Of a stretch of 64,000 bases of DNA, positions 5,875 through 15,300 are shown piece by piece (within the stretch, counting starts at the first letter, position 1; each line of letters starts with the position of its first letter). The stretch spans positions 1 to 64,000 of the forward strand of contig NZ_JBEPTM010000007.1 in the NCBI RefSeq assembly GCF_040549525.1, given 5' to 3'. The position numbers were made by a program, and so were the translations under genes. The stretch is from Lacisediminihabitans sp040549525. Lineage in GTDB: Bacteria > Actinomycetota > Actinomycetes > Actinomycetales > Microbacteriaceae. The notes beneath the pieces are model-generated. The model did no database searches. It saw only the letters and a program-made list of their open reading frames with translations, and had not been told where the DNA came from.

Positions 5875-8601
5875 TTGACGGTAAACGACCAGGACCCCTA
5901 CTCGGTGAATCACACCGACCAGGACCCTGAGGAAACTGCGGAATGGCAGGAGTCCCTCGATGCGCTGGTGGCAGCGCAGGGCCATGAACGCGGGCGGGAG
6001 ATCATCCTCAGCCTGCTGAAGCGGTCGAAGGAGCTGCACCTCGGAGTGCCGATGGTTCCGACCACCGACTACCTCAACACGATCGCTCCCGAGAACGAGC
6101 CCGAATTCCCGGGCGACGAAGACCTCGAGCGCCGGTACCGCGCCTGGCTGCGCTGGAACGCGGCCATCATGGTGCACCGCGCCCAGCGCCCCGGCATCTC
6201 CGTCGGCGGCCACATCTCCACCTACGCCGGCTCCGCGACGCTCTACGAGGTCGGCAGCAACCACTTCTTCCGTGGCCAGGATCACGCCGGCGGCGGTGAC
6301 CAGGTCTTCTACCAGGGTCACGCCTCCCCCGGCATGTACGCCCGCGCCTTCCTCGAGGGGCGCCTCTCGACCGACCAGCTCGACGGATTCCGCCAGGAGA
6401 AGTCGCACCAGGGCGGCGGACTCTCGTCCTACCCGCATCCGCGGCTCATGCCGGACTTCTGGCAGTTTCCCACGGTGTCGATGGGCCTCGGGCCGATCAA
6501 CGCGATCTACCAGGCACAGTCGAACAAGTACCTCACCAACCGCGGGATCAAGGACGCCTCCGACCAGCAGGTCTGGGCGTTCCTCGGTGACGGCGAGATG
6601 GATGAGGTCGAGAGCCGCGGTGCCCTCCAGCTCGCGGCGAACGACGGCCTCGACAACCTCAATTTCGTGATCAACTGCAACCTGCAGCGCCTCGATGGCC
6701 CGGTGCGGGGCAACGGCAAGATCATCCAGGAGCTCGAGAGCTTCTTCCGCGGTGCCGGCTGGAACGTCATCAAGGTGATCTGGGGCCGCGAGTGGGACGA
6801 ACTCCTCGCCCGCGACTCCGAGGGCGCGCTCCGCGACCTGATGAACCGCACCCCGGACGGCGACTACCAGACCTACAAGGCCGAGAGCGGCGCCTATGTG
6901 CGCGAGAACTTCTTCGGCCGCGACCCGCGCACCCTGGAGATGGTCAAGGACTACACCGACGACCAGGTCTGGGGACTCAAGCGCGGCGGGCACGACTACC
7001 GCAAGGTGTACGCGGCATTCAAGGCGGCCTCAGAGCACAAGGGCCAGCCCACCGTGATCCTCACCAAGACGGTGAAGGGTTACGGCCTCGGCCCGTCGTT
7101 CGAGGGGCGCAACGCGACGCACCAGATGAAGAAGCTCACCCTCGACAACCTCAAGCAGTTCCGCGACGCGATGCGCATCCCGATCACGGATGCGGTTCTC
7201 GAGGAGAACCCGTACCTGCCGCCCTACTATCACCCGGGTGAGGACGACGAGGCGATCCAGTATATCCGCGAGCGCCGCGCAGAGCTCGGGGGGTACCTCC
7301 CCGAGCGCCGCACGCGGCACGTGCCGCTGAGCCTTCCGGACGACTCCGCCTACGCGATCGCCAAGAAGAGCTCCGGCAAGCAGGAGATCGCCACCACCAT
7401 GGCCTTCGCCCGTTTGCTGAAGGACCTGCTCAAGTCCAAGGACTTCGGTCACCGCATTGTGCCGATCATCCCGGATGAGGCGCGCACCTTCGGTATGGAC
7501 GCCTACTTCCCCACCGCCAAGATCTACAACCCCAGCGGGCAGCAGTACACCTCCGTCGACCGCGAGCAGCTGCTCGCCTACAAGGAGAGCCCCCAGGGCC
7601 AGATCGTGCACGTGGGCATCAACGAGGCGGGAGGCTTCGCGGCCTTCACCGCGGCGGGAACCTCCTACGCCACCCACGGCGAGCCGCTGATCCCCGTTTA
7701 CGTCTTCTATTCGATGTTCGGCTTCCAGCGCACCGGTGACGCGATGTGGGCCGCGGGAGACCAGATGGCACGCGGATTCATCGTGGGTGCCACCGCCGGC
7801 CGCACGACACTCACCGGTGAAGGTCTGCAGCACGCCGACGGCCATTCCATCCTCCTCGCCTCGACGAACCCGGCGGTCGTGGCCTACGACGCCGCCTACG
7901 GCTACGAACTCGGCCATATCGTCAAGGACGGCCTCGACCGCATGTATGGGGGCACCCATCCGCACCCGAACGTCATGTACTACCTCACGGTCTACAACGA
8001 GCCGATCATCCAGCCGGCAGAACCGGAAGACCTCGACGTCGACGGACTGCTCAAGGGCATCTACCGCCTGAACGCCGGCACGGTGCAGGGACCGAAGGCA
8101 CAGCTGCTCGCCTCCGGTGTCGCCGTGCCGTGGGCTCTCGAGGCCCAAGAGCTGTTGGCGGAGGACTGGGGCGTGTCGGCGGATGTCTGGTCCGTCACCT
8201 CCTGGACCGAGCTGCGTCGCGACGGCCTTGCCGCCGAGGAGCAGAATTTCCTCAATCCCAACTCTGAGAAGCGCGTACCCTATGTGACGCAGAAGCTCTC
8301 TGGGGCCGAGGGACCGTTCGTGGCGGTCACGGACTTCATGCACGCGGTGCCGGATCAGATCCGTCCCTTCGTTCCCGGAGACTTCGCCACCCTCGGTGCT
8401 GACGACTTCGGATTCTCGGACACCCGAGCCGCGGCCCGTCGCTTCTTCAAGATCGATGGTCCCTCGCTGGTAGTGCGCACGCTGGAGTCTCTCGTCGCGC
8501 AGGGCAAACTGCACCCGGGCATCCCGCAGCAGGCGATCGAACGCTACCGCCTGCACGATGTGACCGCGGGCACCACGGGGACGGCGGGCGGCGAGAGCTA
8601 G
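5875..8601 (+). CDS. aceE: Pyruvate dehydrogenase E1, homodimeric
   Basis: Thiamine-diphosphate enzyme that decarboxylates pyruvate and passes the acetyl group to the E2 lipoyl domain. The product is 908 residues, the normal size for homodimeric AceE. Diagnostic stretches are present: GGHISTYAGSATLYEVGSNHF, the ThDP site around FLGDGEMDEVESRGALQLA with FVINCNLQRLDGPVRGNGKI, and GINEAGGFAAFTAAGTSYA. I chose the TTG at 5875 because GAGGT lies five bases upstream and the protein then begins TVNDQDPYSVN, like other actinobacterial AceE proteins; an ATG at 5752 would add 41 unrelated residues. The fatty acid cluster follows directly, which links acetyl-CoA supply and its consumption. Confidence 0.95.
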   Translation: MTVNDQDPYSVNHTDQDPEETAEWQESLDALVAAQGHERGREIILSLLKRSKELHLGVPMVPTTDYLNTIAPENEPEFPGDEDLERRYRAWLRWNAAIMVHRAQRPGISVGGHISTYAGSATLYEVGSNHFFRGQDHAGGGDQVFYQGHASPGMYARAFLEGRLSTDQLDGFRQEKSHQGGGLSSYPHPRLMPDFWQFPTVSMGLGPINAIYQAQSNKYLTNRGIKDASDQQVWAFLGDGEMDEVESRGALQLAANDGLDNLNFVINCNLQRLDGPVRGNGKIIQELESFFRGAGWNVIKVIWGREWDELLARDSEGALRDLMNRTPDGDYQTYKAESGAYVRENFFGRDPRTLEMVKDYTDDQVWGLKRGGHDYRKVYAAFKAASEHKGQPTVILTKTVKGYGLGPSFEGRNATHQMKKLTLDNLKQFRDAMRIPITDAVLEENPYLPPYYHPGEDDEAIQYIRERRAELGGYLPERRTRHVPLSLPDDSAYAIAKKSSGKQEIATTMAFARLLKDLLKSKDFGHRIVPIIPDEARTFGMDAYFPTAKIYNPSGQQYTSVDREQLLAYKESPQGQIVHVGINEAGGFAAFTAAGTSYATHGEPLIPVYVFYSMFGFQRTGDAMWAAGDQMARGFIVGATAGRTTLTGEGLQHADGHSILLASTNPAVVAYDAAYGYELGHIVKDGLDRMYGGTHPHPNVMYYLTVYNEPIIQPAEPEDLDVDGLLKGIYRLNAGTVQGPKAQLLASGVAVPWALEAQELLAEDWGVSADVWSVTSWTELRRDGLAAEEQNFLNPNSEKRVPYVTQKLSGAEGPFVAVTDFMHAVPDQIRPFVPGDFATLGADDFGFSDTRAAARRFFKIDGPSLVVRTLESLVAQGKLHPGIPQQAIERYRLHDVTAGTTGTAGGES

Positions 8602-8619
8602 CCCGACGCTCGCGACGAC

Positions 8620-9819
8620 ATGGCACCTGCGGTCAAGACAAAGGAACAGACGCTCGCCTGGCTGAGGGCGATTTCCGGCGAGCTCGCCACGGCGACCCTC
8701 AAGCGACTCGACGACACGCTCTCCTGGTACGGCGAAATGCCGCCGGGGCGGCGGTCGGCGGTCGGGCTGGTCGCGCAGGCGGGCATCACCTCCTTCATCC
8801 ACTGGTACGACGACCCCACGTCGACCCCGTGGATAGCGGCGGATGTCTTTGGTGCGGCTCCCCGTGAGTTGCTTCGCTCCGTGAGTCTCACGCAGACCCT
8901 CCAGCTCATCCGCGTGACCGTCGAAGTGGTGGAAGACCGCGTCAAGGGCGCCGACGAGACCGTGCGGGAGGCGATCCTGCTCTACTCCCGGGAGATCGCT
9001 TTTGCGGCGGCGGATGTCTACGCCCGCGCGGCCGAGGCTCGCGGGCTGTGGGATGCGCGGCTCGAAGCCCTCGTCGTCGACTCGATACTGAGCGGGGAGT
9101 ACGACGACGAACTGCCGTCGCGAATCGCCGCGCTCGGGTGGCATGGGCATGGCGAGGTCTCCGTTCTCGTCGGCACCGCGCCGAAGATGCTCGACGTCGA
9201 CATGCTGCGGCGAACGGCGAGACACCTCGATGCCGACGTGCTGATCGGCGTGCAGGGAAGCCGGCTCGTGCTCGTGATCGGGCGCGCTCATCCGACCCCA
9301 CAGGACGATGAGCCCGCGGACGCGACCCTGACGCCCTTTCTCGAGATCGCGTCGGCGCTGGAGCCGGGCTTCGGCGACGGTCACCTGGTGCTCGGCCACC
9401 AGGTCCCCTCCCTGGTCGAAGCATCCCGCAGTGCCAAGGCGGCGCTCGCCGGATTCGCGGTCGCCCGATCCTGGCGCAACGCCCCCCGGCCCACCCTCGC
9501 CGACGACCTGCTTCCCGAACGGGCACTCGCGGGGGATGCCCTCGCCCGCGCCACGCTCATCAACCGCATCTACAAACCGCTGCAGGCGCACTCCACAGAG
9601 CTCCTCGCGACCCTCTGGTGCTACCTGGACAACGGTCGGTCTCTGGAGGCCACGGCACGCGAACTGTTCGTGCACCCCAACACGGTGCGGTACCGGCTCA
9701 AGAGGGTCTCCGAGGTGATCGGATGGGATGCAACGGGCGCCCGGGAGTCCCTCATCCTGCAGGCGGCTCTCATCATCGGATCGATCGCCGAGCCGGACGG
9801 TCCGCTGCGCCGCCGCTAG
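8620..9819 (+). CDS. fasR: PucR-type regulator of fatty acid genes, FasR-like
   Basis: A 399-residue regulator with a C-terminal PucR-type helix-turn-helix (about residues 325-375: LWCYLDNGRSLEATARELF, then VHPNTVRYRLKRVSEVIGW) and an N-terminal region without a recognised catalytic fold. In streptomycetes the equivalent gene, FasR, sits just upstream of fabD and activates the fab operon; position and architecture here match. It starts 18 bases after the aceE stop and precedes fabD by about 260 bases, a gap that should contain the target promoter. No binding motif is obvious to me there. Confidence 0.87.
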   Translation: MAPAVKTKEQTLAWLRAISGELATATLKRLDDTLSWYGEMPPGRRSAVGLVAQAGITSFIHWYDDPTSTPWIAADVFGAAPRELLRSVSLTQTLQLIRVTVEVVEDRVKGADETVREAILLYSREIAFAAADVYARAAEARGLWDARLEALVVDSILSGEYDDELPSRIAALGWHGHGEVSVLVGTAPKMLDVDMLRRTARHLDADVLIGVQGSRLVLVIGRAHPTPQDDEPADATLTPFLEIASALEPGFGDGHLVLGHQVPSLVEASRSAKAALAGFAVARSWRNAPRPTLADDLLPERALAGDALARATLINRIYKPLQAHSTELLATLWCYLDNGRSLEATARELFVHPNTVRYRLKRVSEVIGWDATGARESLILQAALIIGSIAEPDGPLRRR

Positions 9820-10078
9820 CCGCCGAGGGGAACGCCGGCGCGCTGCCCACGCAGACGGGCGAAAACGGACACTCCGGTGCGGCGTGCCGGCCCGTCCGGG
9901 CCGCAATCGCCCGCTGTACGCGCACCGCACCCCGACCGGAGGACCTGCCGGGGCACCGGCAATCCGGGTCAGAGTCGGTCGCCGACCCATCGGGACTGTG
10001 GGATCGGCCCAAGCTGTGCGGTATTTCTTAGTGACGGTCTACAACCCTCGAAGTGCTTCAACACGGCAGACTGGACTG

Positions 10079-10996
10079 ATGATCGTCGTCGTCTGTCCCG
10101 GCCAGGGTTCTCAAACTCCGGGCTTCCTCTCCCCCTGGCTGGCTGAACCACGGTTCGCCGATCATCTCACCGCGCTCTCGGATGCCGCGGGCATCGACCT
10201 CGCCGCGCATGGCACCACCTCCGACGCCGACACGATCCGCGACACCGCCGTCGCCCAGCCGCTCATCGTCGCCGCGGGCCTCCTCACTCTCGCCGCACTG
10301 CTCGAGGGGCGCCGCGACAGGATCGGCGGAGTCGCCGGGCATTCGGTCGGCGAGGTCACCGCCGCCGCGGCCGCGGGCATCCTCAGTGAGACTGATGCGA
10401 TGACTCTGGTGCGCGAGCGAGGATCCGCCATGGCCAGCGCTGCGGCCCTCGAACCCACCGGCATGAGCGCGGTCATCGGCGCAGCGGAAGACGAACTGCT
10501 CGGGACGCTCGCGAAGCTGGGGCTCGAACCGGCGAACTTCAACGGTGGGGGCCAGATCGTGGTCGCGGGAGACCTCGATGCACTCGCTGCTCTCAAGGAA
10601 GCGCCGCCCACCGGGGCGCGGGTGATCCCCCTGCAGGTCGCTGGGGCATTCCACACCAGGTATATGTCGCCGGCGGTCGCCCACCTGTCGACCGTTGCGG
10701 CGGCAATCGCGAAGCACGATCCGAGCCTCACCATCTGGACCAACCACGATGGATCGGCCATCACGAACGGTGCCGCCTTCATCGAGCTGCTCGTCGGGCA
10801 GGTTTCCTCCCCTGTACGGTGGGACAAGACAATGGACGCGTTCGCGGCCGCTGGCGTCACCGGCCTGATCGAGATCGCGCCGGCCGGCGCCCTGGTCGGC
10901 TTGGCGAAACGCGGCCTCAAAGGAGTGCCAACGGTGGCCGTCAAGACTCCGGACGACCTCTCTGCCGCATTCGACCTGATCGACGGGAAGTCATGA
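10079..10996 (+). CDS. fabD: Malonyl-CoA:ACP transacylase
   Basis: A 305-residue enzyme that moves malonyl from coenzyme A to acyl carrier protein for type II fatty acid synthesis. The oxyanion region GQGSQ is at 8-12, the nucleophile Ser89 lies in GHSVGE, and His192 in AGAFHT is the catalytic partner. The ATG at 10079 directly precedes the family-typical IVVVCPGQGSQ; upstream in-frame codons would give an unlikely arginine-rich extension. Its stop overlaps fabH (ATGA), so the two are translationally coupled. Confidence 0.95.
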   Translation: MIVVVCPGQGSQTPGFLSPWLAEPRFADHLTALSDAAGIDLAAHGTTSDADTIRDTAVAQPLIVAAGLLTLAALLEGRRDRIGGVAGHSVGEVTAAAAAGILSETDAMTLVRERGSAMASAAALEPTGMSAVIGAAEDELLGTLAKLGLEPANFNGGGQIVVAGDLDALAALKEAPPTGARVIPLQVAGAFHTRYMSPAVAHLSTVAAAIAKHDPSLTIWTNHDGSAITNGAAFIELLVGQVSSPVRWDKTMDAFAAAGVTGLIEIAPAGALVGLAKRGLKGVPTVAVKTPDDLSAAFDLIDGKS

Positions 10997-11997
10997 GCCA
11001 CCCCATCCTGAACCAGACCACGGGTGCGCAATTCACCCGTATCTACAGCTACGGCGCGGCCCGCGGCGACCGTGTCGTGCCCAACGAGGAATTGATCGGC
11101 CCGATCGACTCGAGCGACGAGTGGATCCAGCAACGCACGGGAATCGTCACCCGCACCCGCGCCTCAGCCGGCATCCTCGCGGTTGACCTCGCCACGGATG
11201 CCGCTCGCGAGGCGATCGAGAAGTCCGGCGTCGCGGCCGACCAGATCGACCTCGTGATCATCGCGACGATCAGTAACGTGCAGCAGACCCCCTCCATGGC
11301 CGCGGTCGTCGCGGATCGGGTCGGCTCCAACCCGGCAGCGGCCTACGACACCAATGCCGCCTGTGCCGGATTCAGCTACGCGGTCACCCAGGCCGATGCC
11401 CTCATCCGCACGGGTGCCGCGCACTACGCCCTGGTGATCGGTGCGGAGAAGCTCAGCGATGTGGTCGACCCGACGGATCGCTCCATCTCGTTCCTGCTCG
11501 GTGACGGTGCAGGTGCCGTGGTGATCGGCCCGAGCGAGACCCCCGGCATCGCACCAGCGGTCTGGGGCTCCGATGGTTCCAAGGCGGATGCCGTGGGAAT
11601 GAACTCGACCCTCACCGACTTCCGCGACGGAACCGCCGAGTGGCCCACCCTCCGCCAGGAGGGCCAGACCGTCTTCCGCTGGGCCGTCTGGGACATGGCC
11701 AAGGTCGCCAAGCAGGCCCTGGAGGCCGCAGGAATCACCTCCGCCGACCTCGCGGCATTCATCCCCCACCAGGCCAACATGCGCATCATCGACGAGTTCG
11801 CCAAGCAGCTCAAGCTGCCCGAATCGGTGATGATCGCCCGCGACATCGCCACGACCGGCAACACCTCGGCCGCGTCGATCCCTCTCGCCACCCACCGGCT
11901 GCTCGCCGAGCATCCCGAACTCAGCGGCGGTCTCGCGCTGCAGATCGGATTCGGCGCCGGGCTGGTCTTCGGAGCCCAGGTCGTTGTGCTCCCGTAA
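10993..11997 (+). CDS. fabH: 3-oxoacyl-ACP synthase III
   Basis: A 334-residue enzyme that starts fatty acid chains by condensing acyl-CoA with malonyl-ACP. The Cys-His-Asn triad is C124 (in NAACAGF), H259 (in PHQAN) and N290 (in TTGNTSAAS). In actinobacteria such enzymes often take branched starters, giving iso and anteiso lipids, but substrate choice is not shown by the sequence. It overlaps fabD by 4 bases and is followed by acpP after 41 bases. Confidence 0.95.
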   Translation: MSHPILNQTTGAQFTRIYSYGAARGDRVVPNEELIGPIDSSDEWIQQRTGIVTRTRASAGILAVDLATDAAREAIEKSGVAADQIDLVIIATISNVQQTPSMAAVVADRVGSNPAAAYDTNAACAGFSYAVTQADALIRTGAAHYALVIGAEKLSDVVDPTDRSISFLLGDGAGAVVIGPSETPGIAPAVWGSDGSKADAVGMNSTLTDFRDGTAEWPTLRQEGQTVFRWAVWDMAKVAKQALEAAGITSADLAAFIPHQANMRIIDEFAKQLKLPESVMIARDIATTGNTSAASIPLATHRLLAEHPELSGGLALQIGFGAGLVFGAQVVVLP

Positions 11998-12038
11998 GAT
12001 AATCAACGGTCAAACGACACCCCCAAGGAGATAACACA

Positions 12039-12287
12039 ATGGCATTGTCCACCGAAGAAGTACTGGCCGGTCTCGCCGAGCTCATCAACGACGAAACCGG
12101 CATCGCCACCGACTCGGTGGAGCTGGGCAAGTCGTTCACCGACGACCTCGACATCGACTCGATCTCGATGATGACGATCGTCGTCAACGCGGAAGAGAAG
12201 TTCGACGTGAAGATCCCGGACGAAGAGGTCAAGAACCTCAAGACCGTCGGTGACGCCGTGAGCTTCATCGTCGCCGCCCAGGACTAA
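12039..12287 (+). CDS. acpP: Acyl carrier protein
   Basis: An acidic 82-residue carrier that holds growing acyl chains on a 4'-phosphopantetheine arm. The attachment serine is S41 in DDLDIDSIS; actinobacterial ACPs often have this DIDSIS form instead of DSLD. Helix II continues as MMTIVVNAEEKF. The start has a strong AAGGAG eight to nine bases upstream, better than its neighbours, which fits the need for abundant ACP. A strong hairpin follows at 12337-12366 before fabF. Confidence 0.95.
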   Translation: MALSTEEVLAGLAELINDETGIATDSVELGKSFTDDLDIDSISMMTIVVNAEEKFDVKIPDEEVKNLKTVGDAVSFIVAAQD

Positions 12288-12336
12288 GTACCACCCAGCA
12301 CGGAAATCAGGGCCCGCTGGGCCCACCAACGCGGCT

Positions 12337-12366
12337 GGCCAGCCCACGCTCTTCGCTGGGCTGGCC
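12337..12366. promoter_or_regulatory. Hairpin between acpP and fabF
   Basis: GGCCAGCCCA (12337-12346) and TGGGCTGGCC (12357-12366) form a perfect 10-base stem with a 10-base loop. No T-run follows, so it is not a classical terminator. It could stabilise the upstream acpP message after processing or cause partial termination, giving more acpP than fabF transcript. Confidence 0.5.
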
Positions 12367-12416
12367 GCGCCCGTCGGACGACGCCATCCGCGTCTATTCA
12401 CCAGAGAGTTGCCGCC

Positions 12417-13652
12417 ATGACCAAGAAGATCGTCGTCACCGGAATCGGTGCCATTTCGCCGATCGGAGCGACCGCGCCCGATACCTGGGCAGCCCTCCTC
12501 GCTGGCGCCTCCGGTGGCCGCAGCCTCGAATACGACTGGGTCGAGAAGTACGACCTTCCCGTGACCTTCGCCGCCGAGTCCATCGTGCGGCCAGAGGAGT
12601 TCCTCGAGCGCCAGGAAGCCAAGCGCCTCGACCCCTCCGCCCAGCTCGCCCTCGTCTCCGCCCGTGAGGCGTGGAAGGATGCGGGCTCACCCGAGGTCGC
12701 CCCCGAGCGTCTCGGGGTGGACTACGCGACGGGCATCGGCGGACTGTGGACCCTCCTGAACGGCTGGGACACCCTGCGCGAAAAGGGACCGCGCCGCGTG
12801 CTTCCGATGACAGTTCCGATGCTCATGCCCAATGCGGCATCCGCTGCCATCAGCATGGACCTCGACGCGCGCGCCTTCGCTCGCACCGACGTCTCCGCGT
12901 GTGCCTCGAGCACCGAGTCCATCGCCAATGCGTACGACCATCTGCAGGCGGGGCTCGCCGACGTCATCGTCGCTGGCGGAACCGAATCCGTGATCCATCC
13001 CTTCACCATCTCGGCCTTCGCTGGCATGCAGGCGCTCTCGAAGCGCAACGACGACCCGGCGACGGCCTCGCGGCCCTACGACAGCGCCCGCGACGGATTC
13101 GTCATGGGCGAGGGTGCGGCGACGATCGTCATGGAGACCGAGGAGCACGCTCTCGCGAGGGGCGCCCGGATCTACGCCGAGATCGCGGGAGGTGGGGTCA
13201 CGAGCGACTCGTACCACATCACGGCGCCCGATCCCGAGGGCCGTGGGGCCGCCAGAGCCGTCTATGCGGCGCTCGAGCAGGCCGGCGCAACGCCGGATGA
13301 GGTCGTTCACATCAACGCGCATGCCACCAGCACACCGGTGGGCGACATCGCGGAATACAAGGCGCTGCTCTCCGTGTTCGGCGACCGGCTCGACCAGATC
13401 CCCGTCTCGGCCACCAAGGGCGCGACCGGCCACCTGCTCGGCGGCACCGGCGCGCTCGAGGCGATCTTCACGATCTTGGCGATCCGTGACCGCACCGCGC
13501 CTCCCACGATCAACCTGACAGACCAGGATCCGGAGATCCCGCTCGATGTCGTCACGAGCCCCCGCTCGCTCGGCGACGGTCCGTTGCTCGCCATCAGCAA
13601 CTCGTTCGGCTTCGGCGGTCACAACGCCGTCCTGGCCTTCCGGAGCGTATGA
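12417..13652 (+). CDS. fabF: 3-oxoacyl-ACP synthase II
   Basis: A 411-residue condensing enzyme that elongates acyl-ACP with malonyl-ACP. Catalytic residues: C162 in SACASST, H302 in NAHATSTPVGD, H339 with K334 in SATKGATGH. The C-terminal SNSFGFGGHNA segment is also intact. It starts with ATG at 12417 and its stop overlaps the following glycosyltransferase (ATGA at 13649). It completes the fabD-fabH-acpP-fabF set; fabG, fabZ and fabI homologues are not in the window. Confidence 0.95.
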   Translation: MTKKIVVTGIGAISPIGATAPDTWAALLAGASGGRSLEYDWVEKYDLPVTFAAESIVRPEEFLERQEAKRLDPSAQLALVSAREAWKDAGSPEVAPERLGVDYATGIGGLWTLLNGWDTLREKGPRRVLPMTVPMLMPNAASAAISMDLDARAFARTDVSACASSTESIANAYDHLQAGLADVIVAGGTESVIHPFTISAFAGMQALSKRNDDPATASRPYDSARDGFVMGEGAATIVMETEEHALARGARIYAEIAGGGVTSDSYHITAPDPEGRGAARAVYAALEQAGATPDEVVHINAHATSTPVGDIAEYKALLSVFGDRLDQIPVSATKGATGHLLGGTGALEAIFTILAIRDRTAPPTINLTDQDPEIPLDVVTSPRSLGDGPLLAISNSFGFGGHNAVLAFRSV

Positions 13653-14860
13653 CCGGGGCGCCAGGCGGCCCGCTGAAGATCGCCATCGTCAGCGACTACT
13701 ACTTCGACTATGTCGGGGGCGCCCAGACCTCGATGCGCCAGCAGAAGCTCGCCCTCGAAGACGCCGGGCACACAGTGATCGTCGTCTCGCCGGCCCGCGG
13801 TTTCCGGGGAGCGCGCTACCGGCGGTCCGCCGACGGTCTCCTGGTGAAGCCGCTGTTCCGGCTGCCCGTGCTCGATCTCGCCGTCATCCCCAACAACGCC
13901 CGCAGCGTGGCCGCACTCGAGAGGTACCTGCGCTCCGAGAAGGTGGACGTGGTGCACGTCCAAACCGAATTCGGGCTCGCGCACGTCGTCGATGTTGCAG
14001 CGGCCAACATGGGGATCCCACTCGTGCATACGGTGCACAGCTTCTACTGGGCGAGCGAGGGACCGCCGCAGGCATCCGTCGCCTGGTTCATCCGCTGGGC
14101 TCTCCAGTTGGTGATCGGCGAGAAGATCCCGAACATCCTGTTCACTCCCCGCAAGACCGACAACCTGCTGCGCAATCTCGTGCTCGCCATGGCCCGTCGC
14201 GCCAAGCAGGTGGTGTCGCCCTCGAACCATCAGGCTGCAGACCTCGCCGCCGCCGGTGTCACCGGCACCATCTCGGTGATCCCCAACCCGATCGCGACCT
14301 CGAATGTGGCCTCCAACGCCCTGACGATCGAACAGGCGCGCCGCCCGAGCTTCCTCTGGGTCGCCCGCTGCGAGCCGGTCAAGCGTCCGCTGCACTTCGC
14401 GAGGGCCGTCATCGCCGCCCTGGCGCGCACCGACAACGGCTTCACCGTTGACTTCGTCGGAGAGGGCTCGGACCTCCCCGCGCTGAAGAGACTGGCCGCG
14501 AACCATCCGGAAATCCGGGTGCAGGGTGCCCTCCCGCACGACGAGGTGCTCGCGCTGATGGATGCCTCGGCCGCCATTGCGCTCACCTCCCTGGGGTTCG
14601 ACAACCAGCCGATGACCATTGCCGAAGCCGTGAGCCGTGAGCGTGGCGTGTTGTACTGCGATCCGAAGCTCAAGGAGGGCCTGAGCAACTCGGGCTATCT
14701 ATCGGAGACTCCGGATGATGCGGGCCTGGCCGATGCTCTCGTGGCGCTCGTCGAAGACCCCTCCTTGCTTGTCGGGCTCTCTGAGGGAGCGCTCGTCGAT
14801 CGCGAGTTGTTCTCGCCGACGAACTACGTGGAGCGCATCGTCGAGGTCTACCGCCGCTAG
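13649..14860 (+). CDS. GT4 family glycosyltransferase
   Basis: A 403-residue GT-B glycosyltransferase. The N-terminal domain starts IAIVSDYYFDYVGGAQTS, the typical glycine-rich acceptor-side loop; the C-terminal nucleotide-sugar domain has FLWVARCEPVKRPLHFARAV and the later SLGFDNQPMTIAEA, which replaces the usual E-x7-E motif. Mannosyl- or glucosyltransferases acting on lipid acceptors have this shape. Its start overlaps fabF by 4 bases, so it is co-expressed with fatty acid synthesis. A role in glycolipid or cell-envelope assembly is inferred; donor and acceptor are unknown. Confidence 0.82.
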   Translation: MTGAPGGPLKIAIVSDYYFDYVGGAQTSMRQQKLALEDAGHTVIVVSPARGFRGARYRRSADGLLVKPLFRLPVLDLAVIPNNARSVAALERYLRSEKVDVVHVQTEFGLAHVVDVAAANMGIPLVHTVHSFYWASEGPPQASVAWFIRWALQLVIGEKIPNILFTPRKTDNLLRNLVLAMARRAKQVVSPSNHQAADLAAAGVTGTISVIPNPIATSNVASNALTIEQARRPSFLWVARCEPVKRPLHFARAVIAALARTDNGFTVDFVGEGSDLPALKRLAANHPEIRVQGALPHDEVLALMDASAAIALTSLGFDNQPMTIAEAVSRERGVLYCDPKLKEGLSNSGYLSETPDDAGLADALVALVEDPSLLVGLSEGALVDRELFSPTNYVERIVEVYRR

Positions 14861-14865
14861 TGCCC

Positions 14866-15294
14866 TCAAGCGGACGGCAGGCCCGCCAGGCGGAGAACTG
14901 CGGCCAGACCGGCGGGGTTTCCCGGCCAATGCCGTTCGAGGGCAGCTCGCCCTGCCCGACGGGTAGCGAAACGCACGGCGATCGCGACGACGAGAGCATC
15001 ATCGGCGTACCCGAGCACCGGGATGAAATCCGGGATGAGGTCGATCGGTGAGACCAGATACACCAGCAACACCGCAAGCCAGACCCGCACCCCGACGGGG
15101 AGAGTCCGGTCGGCCGCGAGTCGTCTGAGCAGTCTCGCCACATCCGGCGCCAGCCGAAGGAGGTCGAGCAGGGTCGCCTTTCCGGGATGTTTTCGTTGCT
15201 CGAACCAGAGCAACAGCACGAGCGCAAGCCACACCAGCAGCAGCCCGGCGACAACACCGAGAACCACCGGCACCCACTCCGCCACCTTATCCAC
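14866..15294 (-). CDS. DUF1232 (YkvA-like) membrane protein
   Basis: A 142-residue protein with an N-terminal membrane helix (about 8-30) and a DUF1232 domain marked by YLVSPIDLIPDFIPVLGYADDALV (about residues 79-102, a helix-turn with conserved proline-aspartate pairs). GTG start at 15294. The family is widespread, and most members have no known function. It converges on the glycosyltransferase gene with a 5-base gap and follows a CDF-like gene on the same strand, possibly co-transcribed. Confidence 0.75.
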   Translation of the reverse strand: MDKVAEWVPVVLGVVAGLLLVWLALVLLLWFEQRKHPGKATLLDLLRLAPDVARLLRRLAADRTLPVGVRVWLAVLLVYLVSPIDLIPDFIPVLGYADDALVVAIAVRFATRRAGRAALERHWPGNPAGLAAVLRLAGLPSA

Positions 15295-15300
15295 CCCCGG

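Noticed and set aside
7030..9990. A 986-codon minus-strand frame opposite aceE and fasR
   Set aside because: It is a shadow of high-GC codon bias: no domains, antisense to two firm genes, and low-complexity charged sequence.
9820..10078. FasR operator or promoter before fabD
   Set aside because: A regulatory site must be somewhere here, but no dyad or good -35/-10 pair could be supported by eye.
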